Positions 57,084-64,000 of a stretch of 64,000 bases of DNA are shown in pieces. Below the pieces are notes generated by a model. The model did no database searches, had not been told where the DNA came from, and saw only the letters and a program-made list of their open reading frames with translations. The number at the start of each line of letters is the position of its first letter. Position 1 is the first letter of the stretch. The position numbers and the translations under genes are program-made. Source of the stretch: Candidatus Woesearchaeota archaeon (GTDB lineage: Archaea; Nanobdellota; Nanobdellia; Woesearchaeales; GCA-2686295); assembly GCA_013202845.1 (NCBI GenBank), contig JABMPT010000005.1, forward strand, positions 135,308 to 199,307, in the 5' to 3' direction.

Positions 57084-59093
57084 CTATATCTTTGAAATCA
57101 ATCCGTGTCTTGGACTAAATATGTCTCCAGATCTCTTTAGCTTTTCAATAACTTCCTCTACTTTCTTGGAATCCACTCCTTTTATCTCTGCTTCTCTGAC
57201 AACGTCTTCTACAGGGATTGTTTTTCCAATTGTTTTTTCAAGATCGTTTATTATTTCTCTAACAATAACAATTTGTGACCTTTCGCTGGCAGTTATACCA
57301 GTGGTGATTCTATCAATATCTATCTTCCCTGTTTCAGGGTCAAGACCTATTTGTGATAAGCAGAAATGGACCAATTCTATTGCTCTCTGTGAATCTTTTT
57401 TTGTAACTTTATCTGACAATCTAGTTCTTGCAGATGCTTCTGCTAATCTGACAAGGCCTTCCAATTGTCTTGGTGAGATAGGGATTGCTACAATACCTTC
57501 TTCTGATGAAGCAGTGTTTCTCATTTTTACATAGAAAGCCTTGATTTCATTCAGAGCTATAGTTGTTAATTCTGGCTTAACATTTTGCCTGCTGTATGCA
57601 ACATATTTTTTTATCAAGTTAGAATCTATTGCTTCCTTTATTTTAGTATCTTGATGTAGGGCAAGTATAAATTCAGCCATTTTTTCGTCTCTTACAGAAT
57701 CAGGCAAGTCCCTTATAGGAAATATCAAATCAAATCTGTTAATAAGTGTTGATGGAAGATTAATTTGTTTTGCCAATAATTCATATGGATCAAACCTTCC
57801 GAATTTGGGGTTAGCTGCCGCCAGCACAGTTGTTTCTGCTCTTAAAGTGGCCTGTATGTTTGCTTTTGAGATTGTTATTGTTTGTTGCTCTAGCGCTTCA
57901 TGCATTGCACTGCTATCTTCTGTGGTCATCTTATCCAATTCATCTATACAGCAGAGACCTTTATTTGTCAAGACTAAAGCACCTGCTTCCAGGGCATAAC
58001 CTCTTAAGAATTCATCTTTGACTACTGATGCTGTTAAACCCGCCCCCGATGCTCCCTTTCCACTCACATATCGTGCTTTTGGAGCTATTTGGCTCATTCT
58101 TTTTAGCATCTGACTTTTTCCAGATCCAGGGTCCCCTATTAAGAGTATGTGCATGTCTCCTCTAATCACCCCTTGTTTTCTTTGTTTCTTTGAACCGCCC
58201 ATTAATTGTAAAAGGAGAGCTTCTTTAACTTTTTCATGACCAAAAATTGTGGGTATTAGTGAAGAAACAAGTTTTTCATACACTTTTGGATCCTCGCTCA
58301 ATTTTTTTATTTCTTTTATTTCTTTCTTTGAAATATCTATCTCTGTAAAATCTTCTTGTACTGGTTCTAAATAATTCGCTTCAATCATCAGATCAAATCT
58401 AGTTGATAAACCTCCCGAGGCAAGAACTATGGGAACTTCTTTTATTTCTCCAACAATTTTTAGTTTGCTTCCGGGGTTGGTCTTCTTTTCCGTAATTGGA
58501 GAAACTAAATCTTTTTTCAAGAAGATGTTTATCCTTTTTGGTTGTTCTCCACCTATAAGATCTTCAGGTGCTTCTTCTAAAACAAGTTTTTGTGCATCTA
58601 CTAATTCTTTGCTTATAAGTCGGAATTTTCCTTTTCTTCCACAAGAGCATCTGCTAGGTTCTTTGAACTTTGTATCTATTTGCAGAATATTTATCAAATT
58701 GCCACAGCTAGGACATTCAAACTTTCCACTTGTCACTTGAGGTCTGACATCTGATTTTTGTCTGACAATTCCATCAATTTGAATGAATTTTTTTAAATGC
58801 TTACTTCTTATGTTTCTTATCCTGATGTAATGGGATTCAGGTATGTTTTTTATCCTGATGCTGAATTCTTTGAGTTCCTCCCCTATTATTTTTCTTGCAG
58901 ATAATTCTCCAACCTTAATTATTTCTTCAGGTGTTTCAAGCAAAGCCTCTGCAAGATCAGGACTGAACTTTGATAGATTTGTAAAATCTACTATTAAGAA
59001 GTCTTTTCCTTGTTGGGAATTTTCAAGAAGTTCATTATGGTAACTTGACTCCAGGAACTCTTGAAACTTGTTTATCTGCTCTGTGATGTCCAT
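57084..59093 (-). CDS. mcm: Replicative helicase MCM
   Basis: GDPGSGKSQMLKRM, GLTASVVKDEF, CIDELDKM, NRFDLIF arginine finger, zinc motif CPSCGN...CSCG. Confidence 0.96.
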   Translation of the reverse strand: MDITEQINKFQEFLESSYHNELLENSQQGKDFLIVDFTNLSKFSPDLAEALLETPEEIIKVGELSARKIIGEELKEFSIRIKNIPESHYIRIRNIRSKHLKKFIQIDGIVRQKSDVRPQVTSGKFECPSCGNLINILQIDTKFKEPSRCSCGRKGKFRLISKELVDAQKLVLEEAPEDLIGGEQPKRINIFLKKDLVSPITEKKTNPGSKLKIVGEIKEVPIVLASGGLSTRFDLMIEANYLEPVQEDFTEIDISKKEIKEIKKLSEDPKVYEKLVSSLIPTIFGHEKVKEALLLQLMGGSKKQRKQGVIRGDMHILLIGDPGSGKSQMLKRMSQIAPKARYVSGKGASGAGLTASVVKDEFLRGYALEAGALVLTNKGLCCIDELDKMTTEDSSAMHEALEQQTITISKANIQATLRAETTVLAAANPKFGRFDPYELLAKQINLPSTLINRFDLIFPIRDLPDSVRDEKMAEFILALHQDTKIKEAIDSNLIKKYVAYSRQNVKPELTTIALNEIKAFYVKMRNTASSEEGIVAIPISPRQLEGLVRLAEASARTRLSDKVTKKDSQRAIELVHFCLSQIGLDPETGKIDIDRITTGITASERSQIVIVREIINDLEKTIGKTIPVEDVVREAEIKGVDSKKVEEVIEKLKRSGDIFSPRHGLISKI

Positions 59094-59094
59094 T

Positions 59095-59664
59095 CTACTT
59101 TACTTTTTTTAGTATTTCAACCAGTTTATCAAGAGCGGCGTGTACTTCCTCTTCAGATTTTGTTCCTGTGCACACAACTTTTCCGTTGCTGAATAGTAGG
59201 AATGTTGCTTTTGCTTCCATTAATTTGAATACAAGACCTGGAAATTGTTCAGGTTCGTATTCTGTGTTGTCAAGTTTCATGGCTAAAACGTTCAGATTGA
59301 GATCCATTCCTATGCTACCGCTTGCAACGATGTTTTGAATTTTTATCACAGGTTTTATCTTAATCTTTATGTTTATTTTTTCCAAACTCTCTATGATCTT
59401 CTGTATGGATTCCCTCACTTTTGTCATGCTTCTGGCACCAGTACAAACTACTTTTCCAGAACTGAAGATTAATGCAGAAGTTTTTGGCTCTTTGATTCTG
59501 ATAACTAATCCTGGGAATTGTTCAGGATTATATTCTGTGTTACTTAGAACTGCCGCCATTTTTTCCAGCGGAATATCGTGTTCCAGACTTGTTGACACAA
59601 CTATATTTACAACTTGTATGTTTATTGGTGATTTTCCTTGCATGTTTATTGGTGATTTTTTCAT
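59095..59664 (-). CDS. tbp: TATA-box-binding protein
   Basis: Two direct TBP repeats: YNPEQFPGLVIRI...FSSGKVVCTGARS and YEPEQFPGLVFKL...FSNGKVVCTGTKS. Confidence 0.96.
   Translation of the reverse strand: MKKSPINMQGKSPINIQVVNIVVSTSLEHDIPLEKMAAVLSNTEYNPEQFPGLVIRIKEPKTSALIFSSGKVVCTGARSMTKVRESIQKIIESLEKINIKIKIKPVIKIQNIVASGSIGMDLNLNVLAMKLDNTEYEPEQFPGLVFKLMEAKATFLLFSNGKVVCTGTKSEEEVHAALDKLVEILKKVK
59613..59659 (-). repeat. 23-bp tandem duplication, period 24 bp, in the 5' end of tbp
   Basis: cttg[t/c]atgtttattggtgatttt at 59613-59635 and 59637-59659; encodes (K)KSPINMQ GKSPINIQ. Confidence 0.9.
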
Positions 59665-59776
59665 TTTAGTTCCCCCAAAAGTATTTCTCGTCTAAAAATA
59701 ACTTTTTATTTATAAATGAAATCTTGTCTTCTTTATAAAGGCTTTCGTTATCTAAAATAATCTTTAGAAAGAATAT

Positions 59777-59800
59777 GCCCCCTTTGTTTCCTGTGGAGAA
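59777..59800 (-). promoter_or_regulatory. Distant ORB element, nearly identical to ORB 2
   Basis: gccccctttgtttcctgtggagaa; reverse complement TTCTCCACAGGAAACAAAGGGGGC. Confidence 0.8.
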
Positions 59801-59803
59801 TTT

Positions 59804-60103
59804 TTAATAAAAAAAATAATTAAAATTAAAAATTGTTCTGAACGATTTTGATAGTTCAGGGGCTCTTATTTTTAGCCAGTCAAAGATATGGATAGTGTAA
59901 CAATAAGTGCATACAGACATCCAGTTATGACATAGGATACAGCTTGTTTCTCCAAAACCGGAATCTATCTCTTCAGTCTTTGTATATAGCTCTTCCACTA
60001 ATTCTGGCTTTACTTCGCAAAGCCAAGCCTTTATTTCTTCCTCTACACAACCCATGCAAACAGGGTTTGTTATGGCCTCGTTGCACACAATGCATTCACT
60101 CAT
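59804..60103 (-). CDS. Small Cys-rich (probable zinc-binding) protein
   Basis: CIVCNEAITNPVCMGC...CILCHNWMSVCTYCYTIHI; SD AGGAGG upstream of ATG. Confidence 0.65.
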   Translation of the reverse strand: MSECIVCNEAITNPVCMGCVEEEIKAWLCEVKPELVEELYTKTEEIDSGFGETSCILCHNWMSVCTYCYTIHIFDWLKIRAPELSKSFRTIFNFNYFFY

Positions 60104-60130
60104 TTTTTACACCTCCTAACTTTATTTATG

Positions 60131-60289
60131 GTGTTTAGACCAGGTTCCTTATAGTTCTTTAGAAGAAGTTGCCCAAAGAATCGTCCAGAACCCGGTCAAA
60201 CACACGAGCTCTCAACAAATCCTAGGCTTGTTTACAGTAAACATAGAGCCCACTAACCAAAACAGATACAGATTGTTGTTGTGGTTAGT
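60131..60289 (-). ncRNA. Candidate structured RNA or leader of unknown family (three successive stem-loops)
   Basis: Stems 60282-60289/60252-60259, 60245-60251/60206-60212, 60188-60203/60131-60147; both stem mismatches become G-U pairs only on the minus strand; TATA-like box at 60323-60334. Confidence 0.55.
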
Positions 60290-60396
60290 TAGATTCATCG
60301 TTTTTCTTTCTAATGACATACATTATATATAAATCTTTTTGTGAATTATATTCTTTTTAGAATATATTTATAAAAAAACAGGTTTTTTGTTAATGT

Positions 60397-60591
60397 ATGA
60401 AGATATTCATTGAAAAACAGAATAAGAATATTGAAAAGAAGTTTTCAGGCAAAATTAAAGATTTGTTGAAAGATTTAAAGATTAATTCTGATACTGTTTT
60501 AGTTGTTAAGGATAAAGAGTTGATTACTGAAGAAGATCTTGTTAGTGATAAAGATTCTGTTAAAATATTGAGTGTTATTTCTGGAGGTTGA
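60397..60591 (+). CDS. Ubiquitin-like sulfur carrier (ThiS/MoaD/TtuB-like), C-terminal GG
   Basis: 64 aa, beta-grasp-like, ends VKILSVISGG; directly upstream of ttuA. Confidence 0.75.
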   Translation: MKIFIEKQNKNIEKKFSGKIKDLLKDLKINSDTVLVVKDKELITEEDLVSDKDSVKILSVISGG

Positions 60592-60592
60592 G

Positions 60593-61456
60593 ATGATTTG
60601 CTCTAAATGTTCTGAAAAAGCTGTTTTTCTTGAACCTAAACTTTGCAAGAAACATTTTATTGATTATTTTGAGAAGAAAGTTTTAGATACAATTAAGAAA
60701 TTTAAATTGTTGAATAAAAAAGACAGAGTTGTTGTTGCTTGCTCAGGAGGAAAAGATTCTACCACAGTTCTTTATTTGTTGAAAAAGTTTCATGGTAATG
60801 TTGTTGCATTGGCCATTGATGAAGGAATTAAAGGGTATAGAGATAAGACTTTGGTTGATTTGAAGAAGTTTTGTAAAGATAATGATATTAAGTTACAGAT
60901 TTATTTTTTTGAGAAAGAGTTTGGGAAGACTCTGGATATAATGTTAAAGAAGAAAAACTATCCCTGCTCTGTTTGTGGAACCTTCAGAAGGTATTTGTTG
61001 AATAAATGCGCAAAAGGCTTTCACAAGATTGCAACAGGGCATAACATGGATGATGAGGCACAAGCTGTTCTGATGAATTTGTTGAAAAGTAACACTGATT
61101 TGTTATTGCACTCTGTTCCTATAACTTCTAAAAGGAAAGGTTTTGTCCAGAGGATGAAACCACTTTATTTTTGTTCTGAAAAAGAAGTTGCCGCCTATGC
61201 TTTGTTGAAAGGATTCGATGTTGGCTTTACAGAATGTCCTTATATGGAAGAATCGTTTAGGAATGTTGTTAGGAATTCCTTAAATAATTATGAAAAAGAG
61301 AAAAAAGGCAGCAAGAGAAATATTTTGGAAAAACATTTGAAATTAATTAATGATATTAAAATTTCTAGAAAAAGTTTTCAATATTGTTCTATTTGTGGAG
61401 AACCATCTCAAAGTGATGTTTGTAAAGCTTGCGAACTCATAAAAAGCTTTAAATAA
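60593..61456 (+). CDS. ttuA: TtuA/Ncs6-family tRNA 2-thiolation ATP-pyrophosphatase
   Basis: N-terminal CSKCSEKAV zinc finger, VVACSGGKDSTTVLYLL PP-loop, YPCSVCGTFRR, C-terminal CSICGEPSQSDVCKAC; start at internal ATG 60593. Confidence 0.88.
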   Translation: MICSKCSEKAVFLEPKLCKKHFIDYFEKKVLDTIKKFKLLNKKDRVVVACSGGKDSTTVLYLLKKFHGNVVALAIDEGIKGYRDKTLVDLKKFCKDNDIKLQIYFFEKEFGKTLDIMLKKKNYPCSVCGTFRRYLLNKCAKGFHKIATGHNMDDEAQAVLMNLLKSNTDLLLHSVPITSKRKGFVQRMKPLYFCSEKEVAAYALLKGFDVGFTECPYMEESFRNVVRNSLNNYEKEKKGSKRNILEKHLKLINDIKISRKSFQYCSICGEPSQSDVCKACELIKSFK

Positions 61457-61471
61457 ATACTTCTATTATTT

Positions 61472-62059
61472 TTGAATATGTTTGTAGATATAGTTTTTCC
61501 AAAAGGAAATGAGAAGGAATTCATTGAGAAAGCCAGAGTTTTAGGTAGTTCTGGAATCATATTTTTGTATGAGAAAGATGATAAGAAGATTTTTGAAAAA
61601 GTTAAGAAATTAAATCCTAAAAATTTCAAAGTTTATACAGGAATAGTTGGTAAAATAAGTAAGAAATATGATCATGTTTTTTCAAAAGGTTCAAGACAGG
61701 ATTTTGAAAACAAAAATGTTGATATAGTGTTTGATTTGGAAAAAAATCCTAGGAAAGACAGTTTTCATTTCAGAAGTTCTGGTCTGAATCAAGTGCTTTG
61801 CTCTTTAGCAAAAGAAAATAAGATTTTTGTTGGTTTTAGTTTTAATTCTGTTTTGAAAGCAAAAGATAAAGGTTTAGTGTTAGGTCGCATGGTTCAGAAT
61901 GTTTCTTTATGTAAAAAGTATAAGGTTAAAATGATTCTAGCCAGTTTCGCTAGTAAACCTTCTGAGTTAAGATACTGGAAAGACTTAGTTTCTTTTGGAG
62001 TAACAATTGGTATGAACCCTGAAGAAGCTAAAGTCGCTGTTATGAATAGAAAAGTTTAA
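61472..62059 (+). CDS. rnp3: RNase P protein component 3 (Rpp30)
   Basis: MFVDIVFPKGNEKEFIEKARVLGSSGIIF; ...SFNSVLKAKDKGLVLGRMVQNVSLCKKYKVKMILASFASKPSELR. Confidence 0.85.
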   Translation: MNMFVDIVFPKGNEKEFIEKARVLGSSGIIFLYEKDDKKIFEKVKKLNPKNFKVYTGIVGKISKKYDHVFSKGSRQDFENKNVDIVFDLEKNPRKDSFHFRSSGLNQVLCSLAKENKIFVGFSFNSVLKAKDKGLVLGRMVQNVSLCKKYKVKMILASFASKPSELRYWKDLVSFGVTIGMNPEEAKVAVMNRKV

Positions 62060-62107
62060 ATAACTAAACTTCTGTGTTAAAGCTATGAATGGGAGAAGAG
62101 GTTTGGT
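62044..62107 (+). repeat. 64-bp direct repeat, copy 1 (spans rnp3 3' end, promoter region and start of secreted-protein gene)
   Basis: gaatagaaaagtttaaataactaaacttctgtgttaaagctatgaatgggagaagaggtttggt; 60/64 identical to copy 2. Confidence 0.9.
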
Positions 62108-63767
62108 TATATCATTCTTATTTTTGTTTAGCTTATTTTCTCTTCCTGTATCTGGTGTTATTTGGGGAACAAGATTAGAGTATGCTCAGGGGGATAGCGA
62201 GGGCTTTGATGCTGACGACCCTTGCCAATCTAGTGAATCTTTTGTGTTAGGTCACGTTGTTGATAGTAGAATTGCTTCTTTTGAGGGCGATTCTGAAACG
62301 ACAGTCGATACTTATATTAAAAATACTTTTCTTCCTTTAAATGATATTTTTTCTGCAGATTATCCTTTTGAGCCTTATGATTATGATGTTGCTGAATATT
62401 CTCATTATGATTTTGCTGATTTTACTGAAAAAGCGTGTGTTGATGGCAATTGGAATATTTATAGTTTATATACTAATCCTGCCTATGTTCAATATGGCTT
62501 TCTTTATTTGGAAAGTTCTCCAGATACATTATCGATACGAACTTGTGCTGATGGAGATGATCCTGATGAGGACGCAAATTCTTATGGAAATATAATTATA
62601 TACAAGGCAGATAACCCAGAAACATTCTCTATGGTAGATCTTCTATCATCTGATCCTGTTGTTTATCTTTATAAACACGAAAAAGATGGCGATGGTGATG
62701 GAACTTGGGACTGTAGTAGTTATTCTGAAACTTTAAGTGGTGATGATGTATTAGAACCTGGTTTGTATGTTGTTTTTTTTGGTTTAAGTTGCGATGCCGA
62801 AGAAGGCACATTTGACAATGCAGAGGAGTGCAAGGCTAATCTTGGAATAAACGGCAATTTAATTCCAGATTCTGCTAGCGGAGATATTTTCTTCTTTTCA
62901 AAGACAATTTTACCTATAGACGATTCTGAATTAAGAAATCATTTTCCTGAGGGCGATGATAATAATTTCTCTTGTTATGTGCACTCAGGCCATTATGATG
63001 ACAGTTTTGTGCCTGAATTTGCTAATGAGTCTTATCGTTGTTGCGGAGATATCGACACCCCCTACGGAACTTTTTATGAGCATTCTGAGGCAGCTTATCT
63101 TTGTACTGAAGCAAATGGTTGGACTAGTGAGACAGACCCAAATGAACTTTGTTCTAGTCAAACAACAGAAGGAGATGGTGACTATGAATTAGAAATCGGT
63201 GCCAGTTTATTTGATATAATTACTCTAGATGATGGTTCTGATGGTTGCTGTGGAGATGATGATCTTATTATTCTCGAAGACTCTTGTTTTGGAAGCATTC
63301 CGTGCACTGATTTTTCATCTTCTGATTGCCCAAATAGTTGTTTAGATGCCGAAACTTTTTGCACTCAAGAAAAAACAAATTGTATTTATGGGTGTAATCT
63401 TATTGATTGTTCCATTTATACAGGAGAAAGCTATAGTTATTGTCTGCAAGGAAGGGGCGCGTGTATGAGTGCTTGTAATTCGATACATTCAACTTGTTTA
63501 ATTAACACAGAATGTGAGGGAGATAATTATGCTTGCTCTTCCTTGACAGAGGAAGATTCTTGTGGACTTCTCAATTCGTATGGTTGTTTTTGGATGACAA
63601 AAGGTTTTCAAGATTATGCTTTTTTTGATGATAGTAAGCAGTATTTTTGTAGTAATGATTTTGGTGTTGATAATAATGATATTACTCCTGATGTTCCTGC
63701 TGATTGGCATTGGTGGGATGCTCAGGGTGTTAATGCTTACAAGATACACACAATAACTTTTGAATAG
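62085..63767 (+). CDS. Secreted Asp- and Cys-rich protein
   Basis: Signal peptide MNGRRGLVISFLFLFSLFSLPVSG; Cys-rich C-terminal half (CTDFSSSDCPNSCLDAETFCTQEKTNCIYGCNLIDC...). Confidence 0.7.
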   Translation: MNGRRGLVISFLFLFSLFSLPVSGVIWGTRLEYAQGDSEGFDADDPCQSSESFVLGHVVDSRIASFEGDSETTVDTYIKNTFLPLNDIFSADYPFEPYDYDVAEYSHYDFADFTEKACVDGNWNIYSLYTNPAYVQYGFLYLESSPDTLSIRTCADGDDPDEDANSYGNIIIYKADNPETFSMVDLLSSDPVVYLYKHEKDGDGDGTWDCSSYSETLSGDDVLEPGLYVVFFGLSCDAEEGTFDNAEECKANLGINGNLIPDSASGDIFFFSKTILPIDDSELRNHFPEGDDNNFSCYVHSGHYDDSFVPEFANESYRCCGDIDTPYGTFYEHSEAAYLCTEANGWTSETDPNELCSSQTTEGDGDYELEIGASLFDIITLDDGSDGCCGDDDLIILEDSCFGSIPCTDFSSSDCPNSCLDAETFCTQEKTNCIYGCNLIDCSIYTGESYSYCLQGRGACMSACNSIHSTCLINTECEGDNYACSSLTEEDSCGLLNSYGCFWMTKGFQDYAFFDDSKQYFCSNDFGVDNNDITPDVPADWHWWDAQGVNAYKIHTITFE

Positions 63768-63825
63768 AAAAGTATAAATAACAAAACTTCTGTGTTAAAG
63801 CTATGAGTGGAAGAAGAGGTTTGGT
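63762..63825 (+). repeat. 64-bp direct repeat, copy 2
   Basis: gaatagaaaagtataaataacaaaacttctgtgttaaagctatgagtggaagaagaggtttggt. Confidence 0.9.
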
Positions 63826-64000
63826 ATTTGTAGTATTATTTGTTATTCTAAGTTTATTTGTGGGTGCAGATAAGACTTCTTGTAATGATGAAGGAGGTAT
63901 TTGGTGTGATAATCTTCTATCAGATGAAAAATGTAAATATCCAGAAGATTTGATTTCTGAGAACAGTATTGATTGTGTTATTAGTTCAGGTCAATATGTA
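63803..64000 (+). CDS. Second secreted Cys-containing protein, truncated by window edge (not in ORF track)
   Basis: MSGRRGLVFVVLFVILSLFVGADKTSCNDEGGIWCDNLLSDEKCKY...; open to the end of the window. Confidence 0.65.
   Translation, partial: MSGRRGLVFVVLFVILSLFVGADKTSCNDEGGIWCDNLLSDEKCKYPEDLISENSIDCVISSGQYV

Noticed and set aside
60131-60302. Structured region as RNase P RNA, SRP RNA, 5S rRNA or tRNA
   Set aside because: None of the hallmark conserved motifs of these RNAs could be found on either strand.

Overview
AT-rich chromosomal window from an archaeon, probably DPANN (Woesearchaeota/Pacearchaeota-like). The placement rests on a single-chain fused primase, a compact gene layout and an archaeal translation/replication gene set. 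It has not been tested by phylogeny. Main blocks: (i) proC 3' fragment, PAN ATPase, M24 peptidase, YggS, HAD, an ASCH-DUF4406 fusion next to thymidine kinase, PadR-Zn regulator, alaS; (ii) rfcS, then a tight five-gene surface locus with three paralogous lipoproteins (12.6-19.2 kb); (iii) pelota overlapping an ArmA/Rmt-like 16S rRNA methyltransferase, a TrmB-type regulator, pheS-pheT; (iv) a large ribosomal-protein/secY superoperon on the minus strand (25.9-41.1 kb); (v) a replication island (fused primase, Hef, orc1/cdc6, PolD DP1 and DP2, RPA-like protein, MCM) around a recognisable origin with inverted ORB elements at about 48.45-48.71 kb, plus another near-perfect ORB about 11 kb away; (vi) TBP, a probable structured RNA (60.13-60.30 kb, minus strand), a sulfur-carrier/TtuA pair, RNase P p30, and secreted Cys/Asp-rich proteins with duplicated promoter-signal-peptide segments at the right edge. 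I saw no CRISPR array, transposase, rRNA or convincing tRNA. Most promising items for novelty: the 12.6-19.2 kb surface locus, the ArmA-like methyltransferase overlapping pelota, the unknown structured RNA, the Shine-Dalgarno-in-loop hairpins at rpl4 and rpl29, and the distant ORB. All family calls come from reading motifs; no database search was run.
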